A DNA stretch of 64,000 bases from Amphritea japonica ATCC BAA-1530 (lineage in GTDB: Bacteria; Pseudomonadota; Gammaproteobacteria; Pseudomonadales; Balneatricaceae), in contig NZ_AP014545.1 in NCBI RefSeq assembly GCF_016592435.1, forward strand, positions 1,620,693 through 1,684,692, read 5' to 3'. Every line of letters starts with the position of its first letter. Within the stretch, counting starts at the first letter, position 1. Positions 1-8,612 of the stretch are shown one piece after another. Made by a program: the position numbers and the translations under genes. The notes below the pieces were generated by a model that saw only the letters and a list, made by a program, of their open reading frames with translations, did no database searches and had not been told where the DNA came from.

Positions 1-161
1 TCTACTTTACGCAAGGTACGCAGGCCAGCGGGTAACCAGTTATACAGCCCGGAAGCGACTTTACGGACCATGCCAGAACGTAGCATCAGCTGATGGCTGA
101 TAACTTCCGCATCGGATGGTGTTTCTTTCAGTGTTGCAATCAGAAATTGACTGGCGCGCAT
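1..161 (-). CDS. proS: Prolyl-tRNA synthetase, N-terminal part (cut by window edge)
   Basis: The complement of the first 161 bases reads a protein beginning [20 protein letters not shown] and continuing through [20 protein letters not shown] and [12 protein letters not shown]. This matches the highly conserved start of bacterial-type ProS, which charges tRNA-Pro with proline in the cytoplasm. Only about 53 residues are present of an enzyme that is usually near 570; the rest lies left of the window. The start ATG is the complement of 159-161. The gene lies downstream of, and on the same strand as, the lipoprotein gene at 264-1709, with about 100 bases between. The identification is secure because this N-terminus is very conserved. 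Confidence 0.93.
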   Translation of the reverse strand, partial: MRASQFLIATLKETPSDAEVISHQLMLRSGMVRKVASGLYNWLPAGLRTLRKV

Positions 162-263
162 AGATTTTTTACCTGATATTCTGAACTTTAAAGACAGAGC
201 ATTTTAGGTGGGGTCAGCCTTTTGAACAAGGGGCAGAGAGGGAAAATAGGAAATCAGTTTAAA

Positions 264-1709
264 TCAGTCCGCTTCTTTGCCAACACCGAGCTTTTCTAAA
301 ATCAGAGGGGCATCAAAATGAAGCTTGCCAACAAAGCGGATCGCATGATCACCGGGGCGTCTCAGTGCGCCTGGGTTACGGATTCCCATAGGCCAGAAGA
401 ACCAGCGCTCGGGGCGCTCTGAGCCTGCTACAAACCCTTGCCGGTTAAATGCTGAGCGGCGGATGGAGCCTGAGTTTAGTTGCAGCAGATCACTGAACGG
501 GCGTAACTGGTATTGGTGTTGTAGCGACAATGCTGTGTCAGCCTTCTGGCTGGCGATTAACAGATGACTGTTAGACGTCAGGGAGATAAGTTGCCGACCG
601 GGTTCGGTACGTTGTACAAAGGTGGGTTCCCGGTAGAGCTTACCTTTTTCCTGAAAGTCTTCTGTTCGGGGCAGAATGAGGCTGTACCAGCAACCGCATA
701 GATGAATACTGTCATAGGCCAATAACTTCCCGGACTGTGTCAGGTGAACGCGAAACAGTACCGCATCATGCTGGCCAGCGAGCAGGTCAAAGCGACCTTC
801 AGGTGCGCGTTCCGGAAACCAGATCAGGTAATTTAGTTGCAGGGTTGTCTGGTTATGATGAACGCCGTGGCTGATGTAGTTGAAGCTGACCGGTTGCTGA
901 TCAACCTTGAGCGTATTGGCGTCCCAGTAGGGTTGCCCCGGAATATTTACCGGGAGGGTATCCGGAAGCTGCCATAGTGGTGCATGGTACTCAATGAGTG
1001 CCTGTCGCTGGGTTGTGTTAAGGGTTGGAATTCCCAGGCTGTTTACCGGCAGTTTTTGCAGATCCGGTGTCTTTGTCTGGGTGATCTGCGGTCCATAGAT
1101 AGTCCATGTACTGTGTTGCAGTGCTTCCGGTTGCCGGGATAGCCAGTGGTGTTCCTGGATGACGCCCTGTTTAAAGAGTAGAGCGGTCAGCGGATATAAT
1201 CCCAATATTCTGGCAAGCGACTGATAGTCATCATCTGTCGACTGCTGTTGCAGGAAACGTAGGGATTGATGTGGCATACCTATTTGTTGCTGAACCAGCT
1301 GTCGGCTGCAACGGTCGATGTAGTGGCCGGGGTCTGTGATCTTATATTGACGCTGCCATTGCTGTTGCTGTGCTGCCGGGAGAAGCTGGAACTCCAGTGT
1401 TAGCCCGTTGATTGCCTGCAGCGACATATAATTAAGCAGGTCAGCCAGCTGTGGTTCAGAAAGTTCATTCTGACGGATGAAGTAGTCAACTAAACGGTTG
1501 CTGCGCAACCAGGGAGCGCCGTCCACCTGTTCGCCTTGCTGGAAACCGGTATAGCTTAGACTGAGTTGCTGCATCTCCTGTAGTGCCGCAACGCAATTGT
1601 CGCCAGACAGCTGGCTTTCTGGCAGTTCCGGTTGTCGATTATAGCTGCACCCGGTCGCAATCAGGGCCGCTAGCAGGATTAATGTAAAACGATACATCAG
1701 GCTTCTCAT
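264..1709 (-). CDS. Large lipoprotein of unknown function
   Basis: The 481-residue product has a lipoprotein signal peptide: a short basic start, a hydrophobic run and a lipobox ending ATGC at about residues 18-21. It should therefore be lipidated and anchored in the envelope. The mature part is glutamine-rich and mostly soluble, with several tryptophan- and proline-rich stretches. I recognise no catalytic motif or named family. A second in-frame ATG four codons in (complement of 1695-1697) is preceded by a GAGAAG-like ribosome site and could be the true start; both starts leave the lipobox intact. The gene precedes proS on the same strand. Hypothetical; only envelope location can be inferred. 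Confidence 0.75.
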   Translation of the reverse strand: MRSLMYRFTLILLAALIATGCSYNRQPELPESQLSGDNCVAALQEMQQLSLSYTGFQQGEQVDGAPWLRSNRLVDYFIRQNELSEPQLADLLNYMSLQAINGLTLEFQLLPAAQQQQWQRQYKITDPGHYIDRCSRQLVQQQIGMPHQSLRFLQQQSTDDDYQSLARILGLYPLTALLFKQGVIQEHHWLSRQPEALQHSTWTIYGPQITQTKTPDLQKLPVNSLGIPTLNTTQRQALIEYHAPLWQLPDTLPVNIPGQPYWDANTLKVDQQPVSFNYISHGVHHNQTTLQLNYLIWFPERAPEGRFDLLAGQHDAVLFRVHLTQSGKLLAYDSIHLCGCWYSLILPRTEDFQEKGKLYREPTFVQRTEPGRQLISLTSNSHLLIASQKADTALSLQHQYQLRPFSDLLQLNSGSIRRSAFNRQGFVAGSERPERWFFWPMGIRNPGALRRPGDHAIRFVGKLHFDAPLILEKLGVGKEAD

Positions 1710-1751
1710 CGGATATTTTTATGGCGCTTACAAGATAGTTGATCTGTTACC

Positions 1752-1780
1752 TTGGAGCCACACCTCGTAGCGACTATAAT
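1752..1780 (+). promoter_or_regulatory. Sigma-70 promoter for the DUF3087 gene
   Basis: TTGGAG (1752-1757) and a consensus TATAAT (1775-1780) are separated by exactly 17 bases. Transcription would begin near 1787, leaving a leader of about 24 bases before the ATG at 1811. This argues against translation from the in-frame ATG at 1739, which lies upstream of the promoter. Confidence 0.6.
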
Positions 1781-1810
1781 CGCGCCATTCATTTATTCCG
1801 GTATACAGAT

Positions 1811-2317
1811 ATGCAGCTGAAAAAGATTAATAAAGAGCGGTACGCTAAACATTATAAGCAGATCATGATCGGCATTGTGATTGTGCTCATGGTGATCGCT
1901 TTATCAGTATCGACAATCTTGATCCAATTGGTCGGTAATGCTGACGGTAGTAATTTCTGGCTCAATCTGGCTGGCGTTGTCGTTGGGGGTATTGTAATTG
2001 TCTCTCTGCTGCGTCGTAACAGAGATCATGAATTTATGTATGAAGTGATCTACGTATGGGATCTTAAGCAGATGCTGAACCGGATCTATCGCAAACAGAA
2101 AAAGGTTAAGGCCTCGATTGAGACGGGCGATCGGGATGCGATGGTCATCATGAACTGGAGTTATAATGGCTCTGAACAGTTATACAACCTGGATAATAAT
2201 ACGATCACTATGGAAGATCTGCATAAATCGATGCGGGAGCTTCAGAAGGTGATCGATGAGCATGGCTTTTCAATCAGTACCGATGATTTTAAGCCGGAGA
2301 TGCTGGATAAGTATTGA
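1811..2317 (+). CDS. DUF3087 family inner-membrane protein
   Basis: The 168-residue product begins MQLKKINKERYAKHYKQIMI and has two hydrophobic segments near residues 18-41 and 50-66, followed by a charged, probably cytoplasmic C-terminal half. The KERYAKH start and the two-helix layout match the DUF3087 family of small gammaproteobacterial membrane proteins, whose role is unknown. I chose 1811 rather than an in-frame ATG at 1739 because a good promoter lies between the two and because homologues begin at the KKINKERY segment. No clear Shine-Dalgarno sequence precedes the start. A strong bidirectional terminator follows. Confidence 0.75.
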   Translation: MQLKKINKERYAKHYKQIMIGIVIVLMVIALSVSTILIQLVGNADGSNFWLNLAGVVVGGIVIVSLLRRNRDHEFMYEVIYVWDLKQMLNRIYRKQKKVKASIETGDRDAMVIMNWSYNGSEQLYNLDNNTITMEDLHKSMRELQKVIDEHGFSISTDDFKPEMLDKY

Positions 2318-2332
2318 TACGCGGTTGATATT

Positions 2333-2359
2333 AAAAAAGGCCCTGAGGGGCCTTTTTTA
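2333..2359. terminator. Bidirectional rho-independent terminator
   Basis: An A-run, the stem GGCCCTGAGGGGCC and a T-run form a compact hairpin flanked by A and T tracts on both sides. It can end transcription of the DUF3087 gene from the left and the GFA-fold gene, whose stop codon it nearly touches, from the right. Confidence 0.85.
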
Positions 2360-2803
2360 TTTGCGTTCCGGACCTTCAGAGAAACACTTCAGGTCACCAC
2401 TGGATTCGAACCAGCTGGCTTTTGAATCATAGAAAATATTACGGCGGGGTTTGATGCCGGGGTCTTTATCTAATGTACCTGCAGGGATGGCGATATTATT
2501 AGCACCTTTTACTTCCCAGGGAAGAGAGGAGCCGCAATTGCTACAGAAGCAGGAGGCATAGAACTTTGCTTCGGGTACTTCAAAACGATGAACCAGAGCT
2601 TCGCCGCTGAGCCAGCTGAATTGCTCGGGCTTAACGAACATAATTGAGCCGTGTGCGCTGCCGCTGACCTTTTGGCAACGTGAGCAGTGACAGTATTGGA
2701 AGCCTTTAGGTTCGCCGGTGTATTGATAGGTAACTGCACCGCAGAGACAGCTACCCTGAATAGCCTCTTCCTGCTGGTTGTTATCAAGAGTCGTATCGTT
2801 CAT
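2357..2803 (-). CDS. GFA/CENP-V-fold zinc protein
   Basis: The 148-residue protein shows the zinc-binding cysteine pattern of the GFA (glutathione-dependent formaldehyde-activating-like) family: GSCLCGAV near residue 18, YCHCSRCQK near 38-46, and CFCSNCG near 85-91. These bind two zinc ions in characterised members. The family name is historical; most members, including this type, have no proven substrate, so a role in formaldehyde detoxification should not be assumed. It ends at the shared terminator and lies just downstream of the MscS gene on the same strand, with 8 bases between, so the two may be cotranscribed. Confidence 0.8.
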   Translation of the reverse strand: MNDTTLDNNQQEEAIQGSCLCGAVTYQYTGEPKGFQYCHCSRCQKVSGSAHGSIMFVKPEQFSWLSGEALVHRFEVPEAKFYASCFCSNCGSSLPWEVKGANNIAIPAGTLDKDPGIKPRRNIFYDSKASWFESSGDLKCFSEGPERK

Positions 2804-2811
2804 AACCGCTC

Positions 2812-3645
2812 CTATTCTTGTAAAACTGTCTTAAGGGTTACTTCGCGTTGAGGGAATGGTATCTCAATGCCCGTTTCGCGGAACGCACTATAGATTGCGC
2901 TATTTACCTGAAATTGTATCTCAAACAGCTGCTTTGAAGGTACCCAGTAACGGTAGGCAATATTCACCGAGGAGTCGCCAAAATCGGCAATGCCGACCTG
3001 TGGTGCCGTCGTTTGAACCACAGCGCTGTTAGATTCCAGTAATGCTTTGATCAGCTCGATTGCTTTATCCGGATCGGCTGCGTAGCTGATACCGATAGAT
3101 GCCTCAACGATAGTATTTTCAAAACTGTTAATCAGTACTTCGCCGACAATATGTTTGTTGGGGATGGTGACAACTTCACCATCTTCAGTTGAAAGCTGAG
3201 TATAAGCCAGGTGAATCTCTTCAACGACACCGCACACGTCGTTACAACGAATAGTATTGCCCACGACAAAGGGGCGGGTAATGATGATGGTAAAGCCTGC
3301 TCCGTAATTTGAAAAAACCCCTTGAAGCGCGAGACCTATACTTAGAGAGATTGCACCGATCGCCGCTATAAAAGGGGCAACGCTAATGCCAAACTTACCT
3401 AAACAGATCACGGCAACCATCGTTATCAGTAAGAGTTTGATAGTACTGCTGATGAAGTTGCTTAGGGTGACATCTACGTTGTGGCGCAGGCAGAGGCGTA
3501 GCGTGAGTCTTCCTACCCAGCGGGCGACAATAAGGCCGATGATCAAAATGATCACCGCCCCGATTACCTGAAAGCTATAGTTGACAAAGAAATCGATGAT
3601 CAGACCGTAAAAGTGGGTCAGTGTGGCAAGTTCTTCCTGAATCAT
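2812..3645 (-). CDS. Small-conductance mechanosensitive channel, MscS type
   Basis: This protein of 277 residues has three N-terminal membrane helices, the glycine/alanine-rich pore helix (AAIGAISLSIGLALQGVFSN region) and the beta domain with the PFVVGN segment, followed by the alpha/beta cage domain. That order and length match E. coli MscS (286 residues), which opens under membrane tension to release solutes during hypo-osmotic shock. The frame extends 17 codons further upstream, but the ATG at the complement of 3643-3645 has a CAGGAG ribosome site and yields the normal N-terminus, so I chose it. Confidence 0.88.
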   Translation of the reverse strand: MIQEELATLTHFYGLIIDFFVNYSFQVIGAVIILIIGLIVARWVGRLTLRLCLRHNVDVTLSNFISSTIKLLLITMVAVICLGKFGISVAPFIAAIGAISLSIGLALQGVFSNYGAGFTIIITRPFVVGNTIRCNDVCGVVEEIHLAYTQLSTEDGEVVTIPNKHIVGEVLINSFENTIVEASIGISYAADPDKAIELIKALLESNSAVVQTTAPQVGIADFGDSSVNIAYRYWVPSKQLFEIQFQVNSAIYSAFRETGIEIPFPQREVTLKTVLQE

Positions 3646-3755
3646 GGGGGGCGTCTCCTGACTCCGGTGCACCGGCAATACAGCGCCGGGCAGCAAATGG
3701 TGGGAAAGCTATGCACAGTCCATTTGATTAACCCAGGGACTTGATCCTGGCTTCC

Positions 3756-4265
3756 TTAGCTGGCGCGGAGACCTAACTCAGGTTCACTACTGTCCAGCAA
3801 CTCAATGAATTCGATGAATTGATCGAGCTGCCTTTCATTGTATACCGGAAGTCCATTACGCATAAGTTCATCGGCAGTAGCACCGGAACCAGCTTTGATT
3901 GTACCGGTAAAATTACCATCATAGACTTCAAGGTTACCACAGGAGGGGCTGCGGGATTTTAACAGTGCACAGCAACAGTTTTCTCGCTCAGCAATCTCGA
4001 TGGCTCGTTCTGCCCCAGCTAAAAATTGTGGGGTAACGTCTTCACCGTTAATGCCGGTGATGCGCAGCGGAAATTTATCCTGGATTTCAGCAGGCGGGCG
4101 GGGAATCGGTAAGCCTCCCTCAATTTCAGGGCAGACAGATACAAGGCGTCCTTGTCTGTTTAAACGGTGTATTAAATCGTTATCTATTAGGTTGTCCTTA
4201 CCATCAAAACGGACCTTGTTCCCTAGTAGACACGCACTGATCAGTATTTTATTTTTTTTATTCAT
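3756..4265 (-). CDS. DUF523 / TudS-type [4Fe-4S] desulfidase-like protein
   Basis: The 169-residue protein carries the DUF523 hallmarks: SACLLG near residue 10 (Cys12), SVCPE (Cys45), a CCC run at 97-99, and SRSPSCG (Cys109). Characterised DUF523 members (TudS/RudS) use three cysteines to hold a [4Fe-4S] cluster and remove sulfur from thiouracil-type bases, and the conserved cysteines and acidic residues are present here. The thiopyrimidine desulfidase role is family knowledge, not something the sequence proves. The gene stands alone, 110 bases upstream of the MscS start and divergent from the acyl-CoA operon on its other side. Confidence 0.75.
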   Translation of the reverse strand: MNKKNKILISACLLGNKVRFDGKDNLIDNDLIHRLNRQGRLVSVCPEIEGGLPIPRPPAEIQDKFPLRITGINGEDVTPQFLAGAERAIEIAERENCCCALLKSRSPSCGNLEVYDGNFTGTIKAGSGATADELMRNGLPVYNERQLDQFIEFIELLDSSEPELGLRAS

Positions 4266-4444
4266 AATTCAGTTTGTTCAGATATTAAGTGTCGGCGCGG
4301 ATTCTAACAGCTATGAGGCATAGAGCAATAAAACTAAAGCACGAATATGACGATTATATGATCTAAGGCAGGAGAAATATGCACAGATCGGTATTTGGCG
4401 TATGAAAAAAACTTCAGTTTTCTGTTTACGGCGGGGGTTGTTCT

Positions 4445-4468
4445 GGGTATATACTTAGGGGAATACCC
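4445..4468. promoter_or_regulatory. Inverted repeat upstream of the acyl-CoA operon
   Basis: GGGTAT (4445-4450) and ATACCC (4463-4468) form an inverted repeat with a 12-base spacer, overlapping a possible -10 element TATACT (4450-4455). GGAATACCC occurs here and again just before the start codon (4514-4522). It may be an operator; no regulator is assigned. Confidence 0.35.
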
Positions 4469-4523
4469 TTATAGCGCCTGGGTGGTTCTGTGAGGTCATA
4501 AATAATAAGAACAGGAATACCCA

Positions 4524-5681
4524 ATGGATCTGAGTTTCACTGAAGAGCAGCAGATGATTCAGGATGCCGCGAAACGATTTGCAGAAAACGAATTGGCACC
4601 GCAGGCAGAAGCACTGGATCAGACTAAAGATCGAAGTATTCTCAGAGGTCACTGCCAGCAACTGGCAGAGCTTGGATTTATGGGCCTGAATATCGATGCT
4701 GATTATGGTGGCACTGAAGCCGGTTCCGTTGCCTTTAGTCTGGCTGTGACCGAGGTTGCTAAAGCCTGTGCATCGACGGCAGTTACCATGTCGGTAACGA
4801 ACATGGTTGCTGAAGTCATACAAGTAGTGGGTAGTGACGAACAAAAGCAGCAGTATCTGCCAAAAATTTGCAGCGGCGAATATCTCAGCGGTAGTTTTTG
4901 CCTGACTGAAGCCGGAGCGGGATCAGATCCTGCTTCCATGCGCACTAAAGCAATCAAAACTGATACTGGTTGGGCCATATCAGGAACTAAACAGTGGATC
5001 ACAAGCGCAGAGTTTGCCGGGGTTTTTGTGGTTTGGGCCGTCACTGATGCAGAGGCCAGAAAAGGCAAGGGTATCACGTGTTTCCTGGTACCCGCAGATG
5101 CGGATGGCATTACGATTGGGCCTGCTGAAAAGAAGATGGGCCAGCACGGATCTGCGACTAACGAAGTTCACTTTGACGCCTGCGAGATTCCGGATTCTGC
5201 GATTTTGGGTAACCTGAATGAAGGTTTCCGTATCGCGGTTACTGAACTGGCAGGTGGACGTATCGGTATTGGTTCTCTTGCATTGGGAATTGGCCTGGCC
5301 GCTATGGAATACGCCGTTGCCTACACCAAAGAGCGGAAGCAGTTTGGTAAGCCGATAGCAGACTTTCAGGGCTTGCAATGGATGATGGCTGACCGAATGA
5401 CTGAATTAGAAGCCGCCAGGTTGTTATTGATGAGTGCGGCGGATCGGAAAGAACGCGGCCTGAGTTATGCAAAAGAAGCCTCCATGGCAAAGCTGTTTGC
5501 CAGCGAAAAAGCGAATCAGGCCTGTTATTCCGCGCTGCAGTTATTGGGCGGCTATGGCTATATGCAGGAATACCCCCTGGAACGCATGACACGGGATGTG
5601 CGGATTACTTCAATATATGAAGGCACCAGTGAGGTGCAGCGCCTGATCATTGCTCGTGAAATTCTACAGGCTGCAGGCTGA
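4524..5681 (+). CDS. Acyl-CoA dehydrogenase
   Basis: The 385-residue flavoprotein has the full acyl-CoA dehydrogenase fold: an N-terminal helical domain (LSFTEEQQMIQDAAKRFAEN), the beta domain with FCLTEAGAGSDPASM, and the C-terminal helical domain with the QLLGGYGYMQEYP signature. The catalytic base is probably Glu366 in IYEGTSEVQ, the position used by medium- and short-chain enzymes rather than isovaleryl-CoA dehydrogenase. It would form the trans-2-enoyl-CoA in beta-oxidation and pass electrons to ETF. It is first in a six-gene acyl-CoA operon; the next gene starts four bases after its stop. Chain-length preference cannot be read from the sequence. Confidence 0.9.
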   Translation: MDLSFTEEQQMIQDAAKRFAENELAPQAEALDQTKDRSILRGHCQQLAELGFMGLNIDADYGGTEAGSVAFSLAVTEVAKACASTAVTMSVTNMVAEVIQVVGSDEQKQQYLPKICSGEYLSGSFCLTEAGAGSDPASMRTKAIKTDTGWAISGTKQWITSAEFAGVFVVWAVTDAEARKGKGITCFLVPADADGITIGPAEKKMGQHGSATNEVHFDACEIPDSAILGNLNEGFRIAVTELAGGRIGIGSLALGIGLAAMEYAVAYTKERKQFGKPIADFQGLQWMMADRMTELEAARLLLMSAADRKERGLSYAKEASMAKLFASEKANQACYSALQLLGGYGYMQEYPLERMTRDVRITSIYEGTSEVQRLIIAREILQAAG

Positions 5682-5684
5682 GGT

Positions 5685-6830
5685 GTGACAGTGAACTTAC
5701 CGCTTAAGGGATTAAAAATACTTGACCTGTCGACCTTGTTGCCGGGGCCTTATGCAACGATGTTGCTAGCCGATCTCGGGGCTGAGGTGTTACGGGTTGA
5801 ATCAGCGTCCCGACCTGATCTGGTGCGTAATATGACACCCCAGGTTGATGGACAGTCTGCCGCTTTTAGTTATCTTAATCGCGGTAAAGACTCGATTGCA
5901 CTTAATCTTAAGCACCCGGAGGCAAGTAAACTGATTGCGAAACTGGTTGCTGAATACGATATTTTGATTGAGCAATTCAGGCCAGGTGTCATGGCTCGTT
6001 TAGGGCTGGATTACGATACGTTGAAAGCGGCTAATCCGGCGCTTATCTACTGTTCACTAACGGGGTACGGTCAGACCGGTCCCTATCGTGATAAAGCCGG
6101 GCATGATCTGAATTATTTAGCGTTATCCGGTGCTGCCAGTCATATGGGACGTATGGACGCAGGTCCTGCGCCGATGGGACTGCAGGTTGCCGATGTTGCC
6201 GCAGGCTCCCATCCTGCAGTGATCTCCATTCTGGCAGCCGTTATTGGGCGTCACTCGACGGGTGAGGGTTGTTATATCGATATCTCTATGGCCGATAATA
6301 CTCTGGCAATGCAGGCGTTAATGGCCCCCGGCGCTTTGAATGGCGGGGCAGATCCCACACCCGAAAGCAATTTTCTCAATGGCGGTAGTTTTTACGATTA
6401 CTACCGTACCGCCGATGACAGGTATATAGCTGTCGGAAGCCTGGAACCCCAGTTTCGCAAGGGTTTGGCGAATGCGCTGAATATACCGGACCAACCCCCT
6501 CTGGAAACGGCTCAGTTTAAAACCCTGCTACAGCAGAAATTCAGGCGGCAGGATTTAGCCAACTGGTGCGACCAGCTGGCCGACCTGGATATCTGTGTTG
6601 AACCGGTACTGACGGTATCTGAAGCTGCATCTCATCCACAGTTTGCCGCGCGCAATATGATTGTCACGCAGCCGAGTGGAGAACAGCAGATCGCTTCTGC
6701 ATTAGGGTTTGCCCAAGAAACAATAAGGCCTGCGCCCCGCTGTGGCGAGCAGACTGAAAAAGTAATGGAGGGGTTGAACTATAACGCCTCAGAGATAGAG
6801 AAACTTCGTTTAGCGGGTTTGTTTGATTGA
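5685..6830 (+). CDS. CaiB/BaiF CoA-transferase family, alpha-methylacyl-CoA racemase-like
   Basis: The 381-residue protein belongs to the CaiB/BaiF (type III CoA-transferase) superfamily: LDLSTLLPGPYATMLLADLG at the N-terminus, NLKHPEA and FRPGVMARLGLDY. It has the residues typical of alpha-methylacyl-CoA racemases rather than transferases: KAGHDLNYLALSG (His140, Asp141), LQVADVAAG (Asp170) and VGSLEPQF (Glu254). Such enzymes epimerise 2-methyl-branched acyl-CoAs so that a stereospecific dehydrogenase can act. The GTG start lies four bases beyond the dehydrogenase stop, so the two are translationally close. A true CoA-transferase activity cannot be excluded. Confidence 0.82.
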   Translation: MTVNLPLKGLKILDLSTLLPGPYATMLLADLGAEVLRVESASRPDLVRNMTPQVDGQSAAFSYLNRGKDSIALNLKHPEASKLIAKLVAEYDILIEQFRPGVMARLGLDYDTLKAANPALIYCSLTGYGQTGPYRDKAGHDLNYLALSGAASHMGRMDAGPAPMGLQVADVAAGSHPAVISILAAVIGRHSTGEGCYIDISMADNTLAMQALMAPGALNGGADPTPESNFLNGGSFYDYYRTADDRYIAVGSLEPQFRKGLANALNIPDQPPLETAQFKTLLQQKFRRQDLANWCDQLADLDICVEPVLTVSEAASHPQFAARNMIVTQPSGEQQIASALGFAQETIRPAPRCGEQTEKVMEGLNYNASEIEKLRLAGLFD

Positions 6831-6953
6831 TGAGTTACAGCACCCGTTTGCAAGAACTATTGACCGTATTTGTTCGATAGTTGTGAGTTAATTTTAAGTA
6901 CCAGCAGCTGGAAAACCCTGCTGGGCCTGAATAAACAAGATAAGAGGCTAATA

Positions 6954-8612
6954 ATGACTATTTCTAATTATCAGGATTTTTATGACTCTTTTACACCAGC
7001 CCTGATAGAGGAAAAGCTGGTAGGTAGTCTCAAAGAGGGTTTTAACGTCTGTGAAGAGATCTGTGATCGCTGGGCAGAGAATCCTGATCGGGTTGCGCTT
7101 AACTATGAAGGGGTTACCCGGGAAGCCTCCAGTCATACATTTGCCGAGATGCAGCAGCGCGCGGCTCAATTTGCCAATCTACTGAAGAGCAAAGGTATCG
7201 GTAAGGGTGATCGAGTTGCCTGTCTGATGCCGAGAACCCCCGAATTGCTGGTAGTAGTGCTGGGTACGCTCAAAGCAGGCGCTGTATACCAGCCGCTGTT
7301 TACCGCATTTGGTGCCGGGGCTATCGAATATCGTGTCACCCAGGCCGAGACTAAGTTACTGGTGACCGATCCGGATAATGTATCCAAGCTGGACAGTGTC
7401 AATGGTTGCCCGCCGGTGCTGTTGTTTAATCGTGGTATAGCGGATGCTAAATATGCTGATCTGCCTGATTTTGAAGCCGAATTAGCCGCTCAAAGCAGTG
7501 ATTTTGAACCGGTAAAAATCGGCGCTGATGATCCGTTCCTGCAGATGTTTACCTCGGGTACCGTAGGTAAAGCTAAAGGGGTTGCAGTACCAGCCCGTGC
7601 CTTGTTGTCATTCTATGTTTACATGCGTTATGCGGTGGGATTGCTGCCTGAAGATAGCTACTGGAATGTAGCCGATCCAGGCTGGGCTTATGGCCTTTAT
7701 TACGCAGTGGTCGGCCCATTGCTGCTGGGCAACACCACTCACTTCAATGAGAACGCTTTTACGCCGGAAACTACTTATGGCATGTTGCGTAAGTATAAAA
7801 TAACCAACCTGGCTGCAGCACCGACCGCGTATCGTTTGCTGATGGCGAATGACCACATTCTTGAAGGGGATGACAGCTTTAACCTGCGGCTGGCCAGCAG
7901 TGCTGGTGAATCACTGAATCCGGAGGTGATTGGCTGGGTTGAACGTCGCTTAGGCTGCCCGGTAATGGATCACTACGGTCAGACTGAAACCGGTATGACC
8001 GCTTGTAATCACCATGAGCTTGAGCAGCGAATTGTGCGGGTCGGTTCCATGGGCTTCTCTATGCCAGGGCATCGGATTGTCACGCTGGATAATGACCTGA
8101 ATGAGCTGGGCGAAGGCGAGATCGGTGAGTTGGCAGTAGATATGGAAAAATCACCACTGTTCTTCTTTCCGGGGTACACCTGGGGTGAAAAGAATCCGTT
8201 CCGGGGTAAGTATTATCTGACCGGTGATGTAGTGGTCAGCCACGGCGATGGCAGCCACTCATTTAACGGCCGGGATGACGATATTATCACCACGGCGGGT
8301 TATCGGGTTGGGCCATCGGATGTTGAAAGTACATTGTTGGAGCATGATGCTGTAGCTGAAAGTGGTGTAATCGGTAAACCGGATCTTGAACGGGGTGCGA
8401 TTATCAAAGCTTACGTGGTGCTGAAGTCACAATATGAGCCAAGTGATGAGCTGGCCGCTGAATTAAAAACCCATGTACGTAATCGGCTATCGACCCATGC
8501 GTTCCCCCGTGAAATAGAGTTTATGGAGGAACTGCCAAAGACGCCAAGTGGTAAGATTCAACGCTTTATTCTGCGCAATAAAGCTAAAGATGAGACGGAT
8601 GGGTTGGCATAA
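6954..8612 (+). CDS. AMP-forming acyl-CoA ligase
   Basis: This 552-residue adenylate-forming enzyme shows the AMP-binding motif FTSGTVGKAKG, the HYGQTETG motif, the YYLTGDVV hinge region and the C-terminal catalytic lysine in LPKTPSGKIQR. The middle (NVADPGWAYGLYY) resembles acetyl-CoA synthetase and the medium-chain ACSM ligases, so the substrate is likely short to medium chain. I chose the ATG at 6954 (after AGAGG) over an in-frame ATG 28 codons earlier that has no family similarity. A gap of 123 bases containing an inverted repeat precedes it, so it may have its own promoter within the operon. Confidence 0.85.
   Translation: MTISNYQDFYDSFTPALIEEKLVGSLKEGFNVCEEICDRWAENPDRVALNYEGVTREASSHTFAEMQQRAAQFANLLKSKGIGKGDRVACLMPRTPELLVVVLGTLKAGAVYQPLFTAFGAGAIEYRVTQAETKLLVTDPDNVSKLDSVNGCPPVLLFNRGIADAKYADLPDFEAELAAQSSDFEPVKIGADDPFLQMFTSGTVGKAKGVAVPARALLSFYVYMRYAVGLLPEDSYWNVADPGWAYGLYYAVVGPLLLGNTTHFNENAFTPETTYGMLRKYKITNLAAAPTAYRLLMANDHILEGDDSFNLRLASSAGESLNPEVIGWVERRLGCPVMDHYGQTETGMTACNHHELEQRIVRVGSMGFSMPGHRIVTLDNDLNELGEGEIGELAVDMEKSPLFFFPGYTWGEKNPFRGKYYLTGDVVVSHGDGSHSFNGRDDDIITTAGYRVGPSDVESTLLEHDAVAESGVIGKPDLERGAIIKAYVVLKSQYEPSDELAAELKTHVRNRLSTHAFPREIEFMEELPKTPSGKIQRFILRNKAKDETDGLA

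Noticed and set aside
1739-1810. Upstream ATG for the DUF3087 gene at 1739
   Set aside because: A TTGGAG-N17-TATAAT promoter lies downstream of that ATG, and the extra 24 residues do not look like the family.
6901-6924. CCAGCAG/CTGCTGG inverted repeat before the acyl-CoA ligase as a terminator
   Set aside because: No T-run follows and the operon appears to continue; kept only as a possible weak structure or operator.
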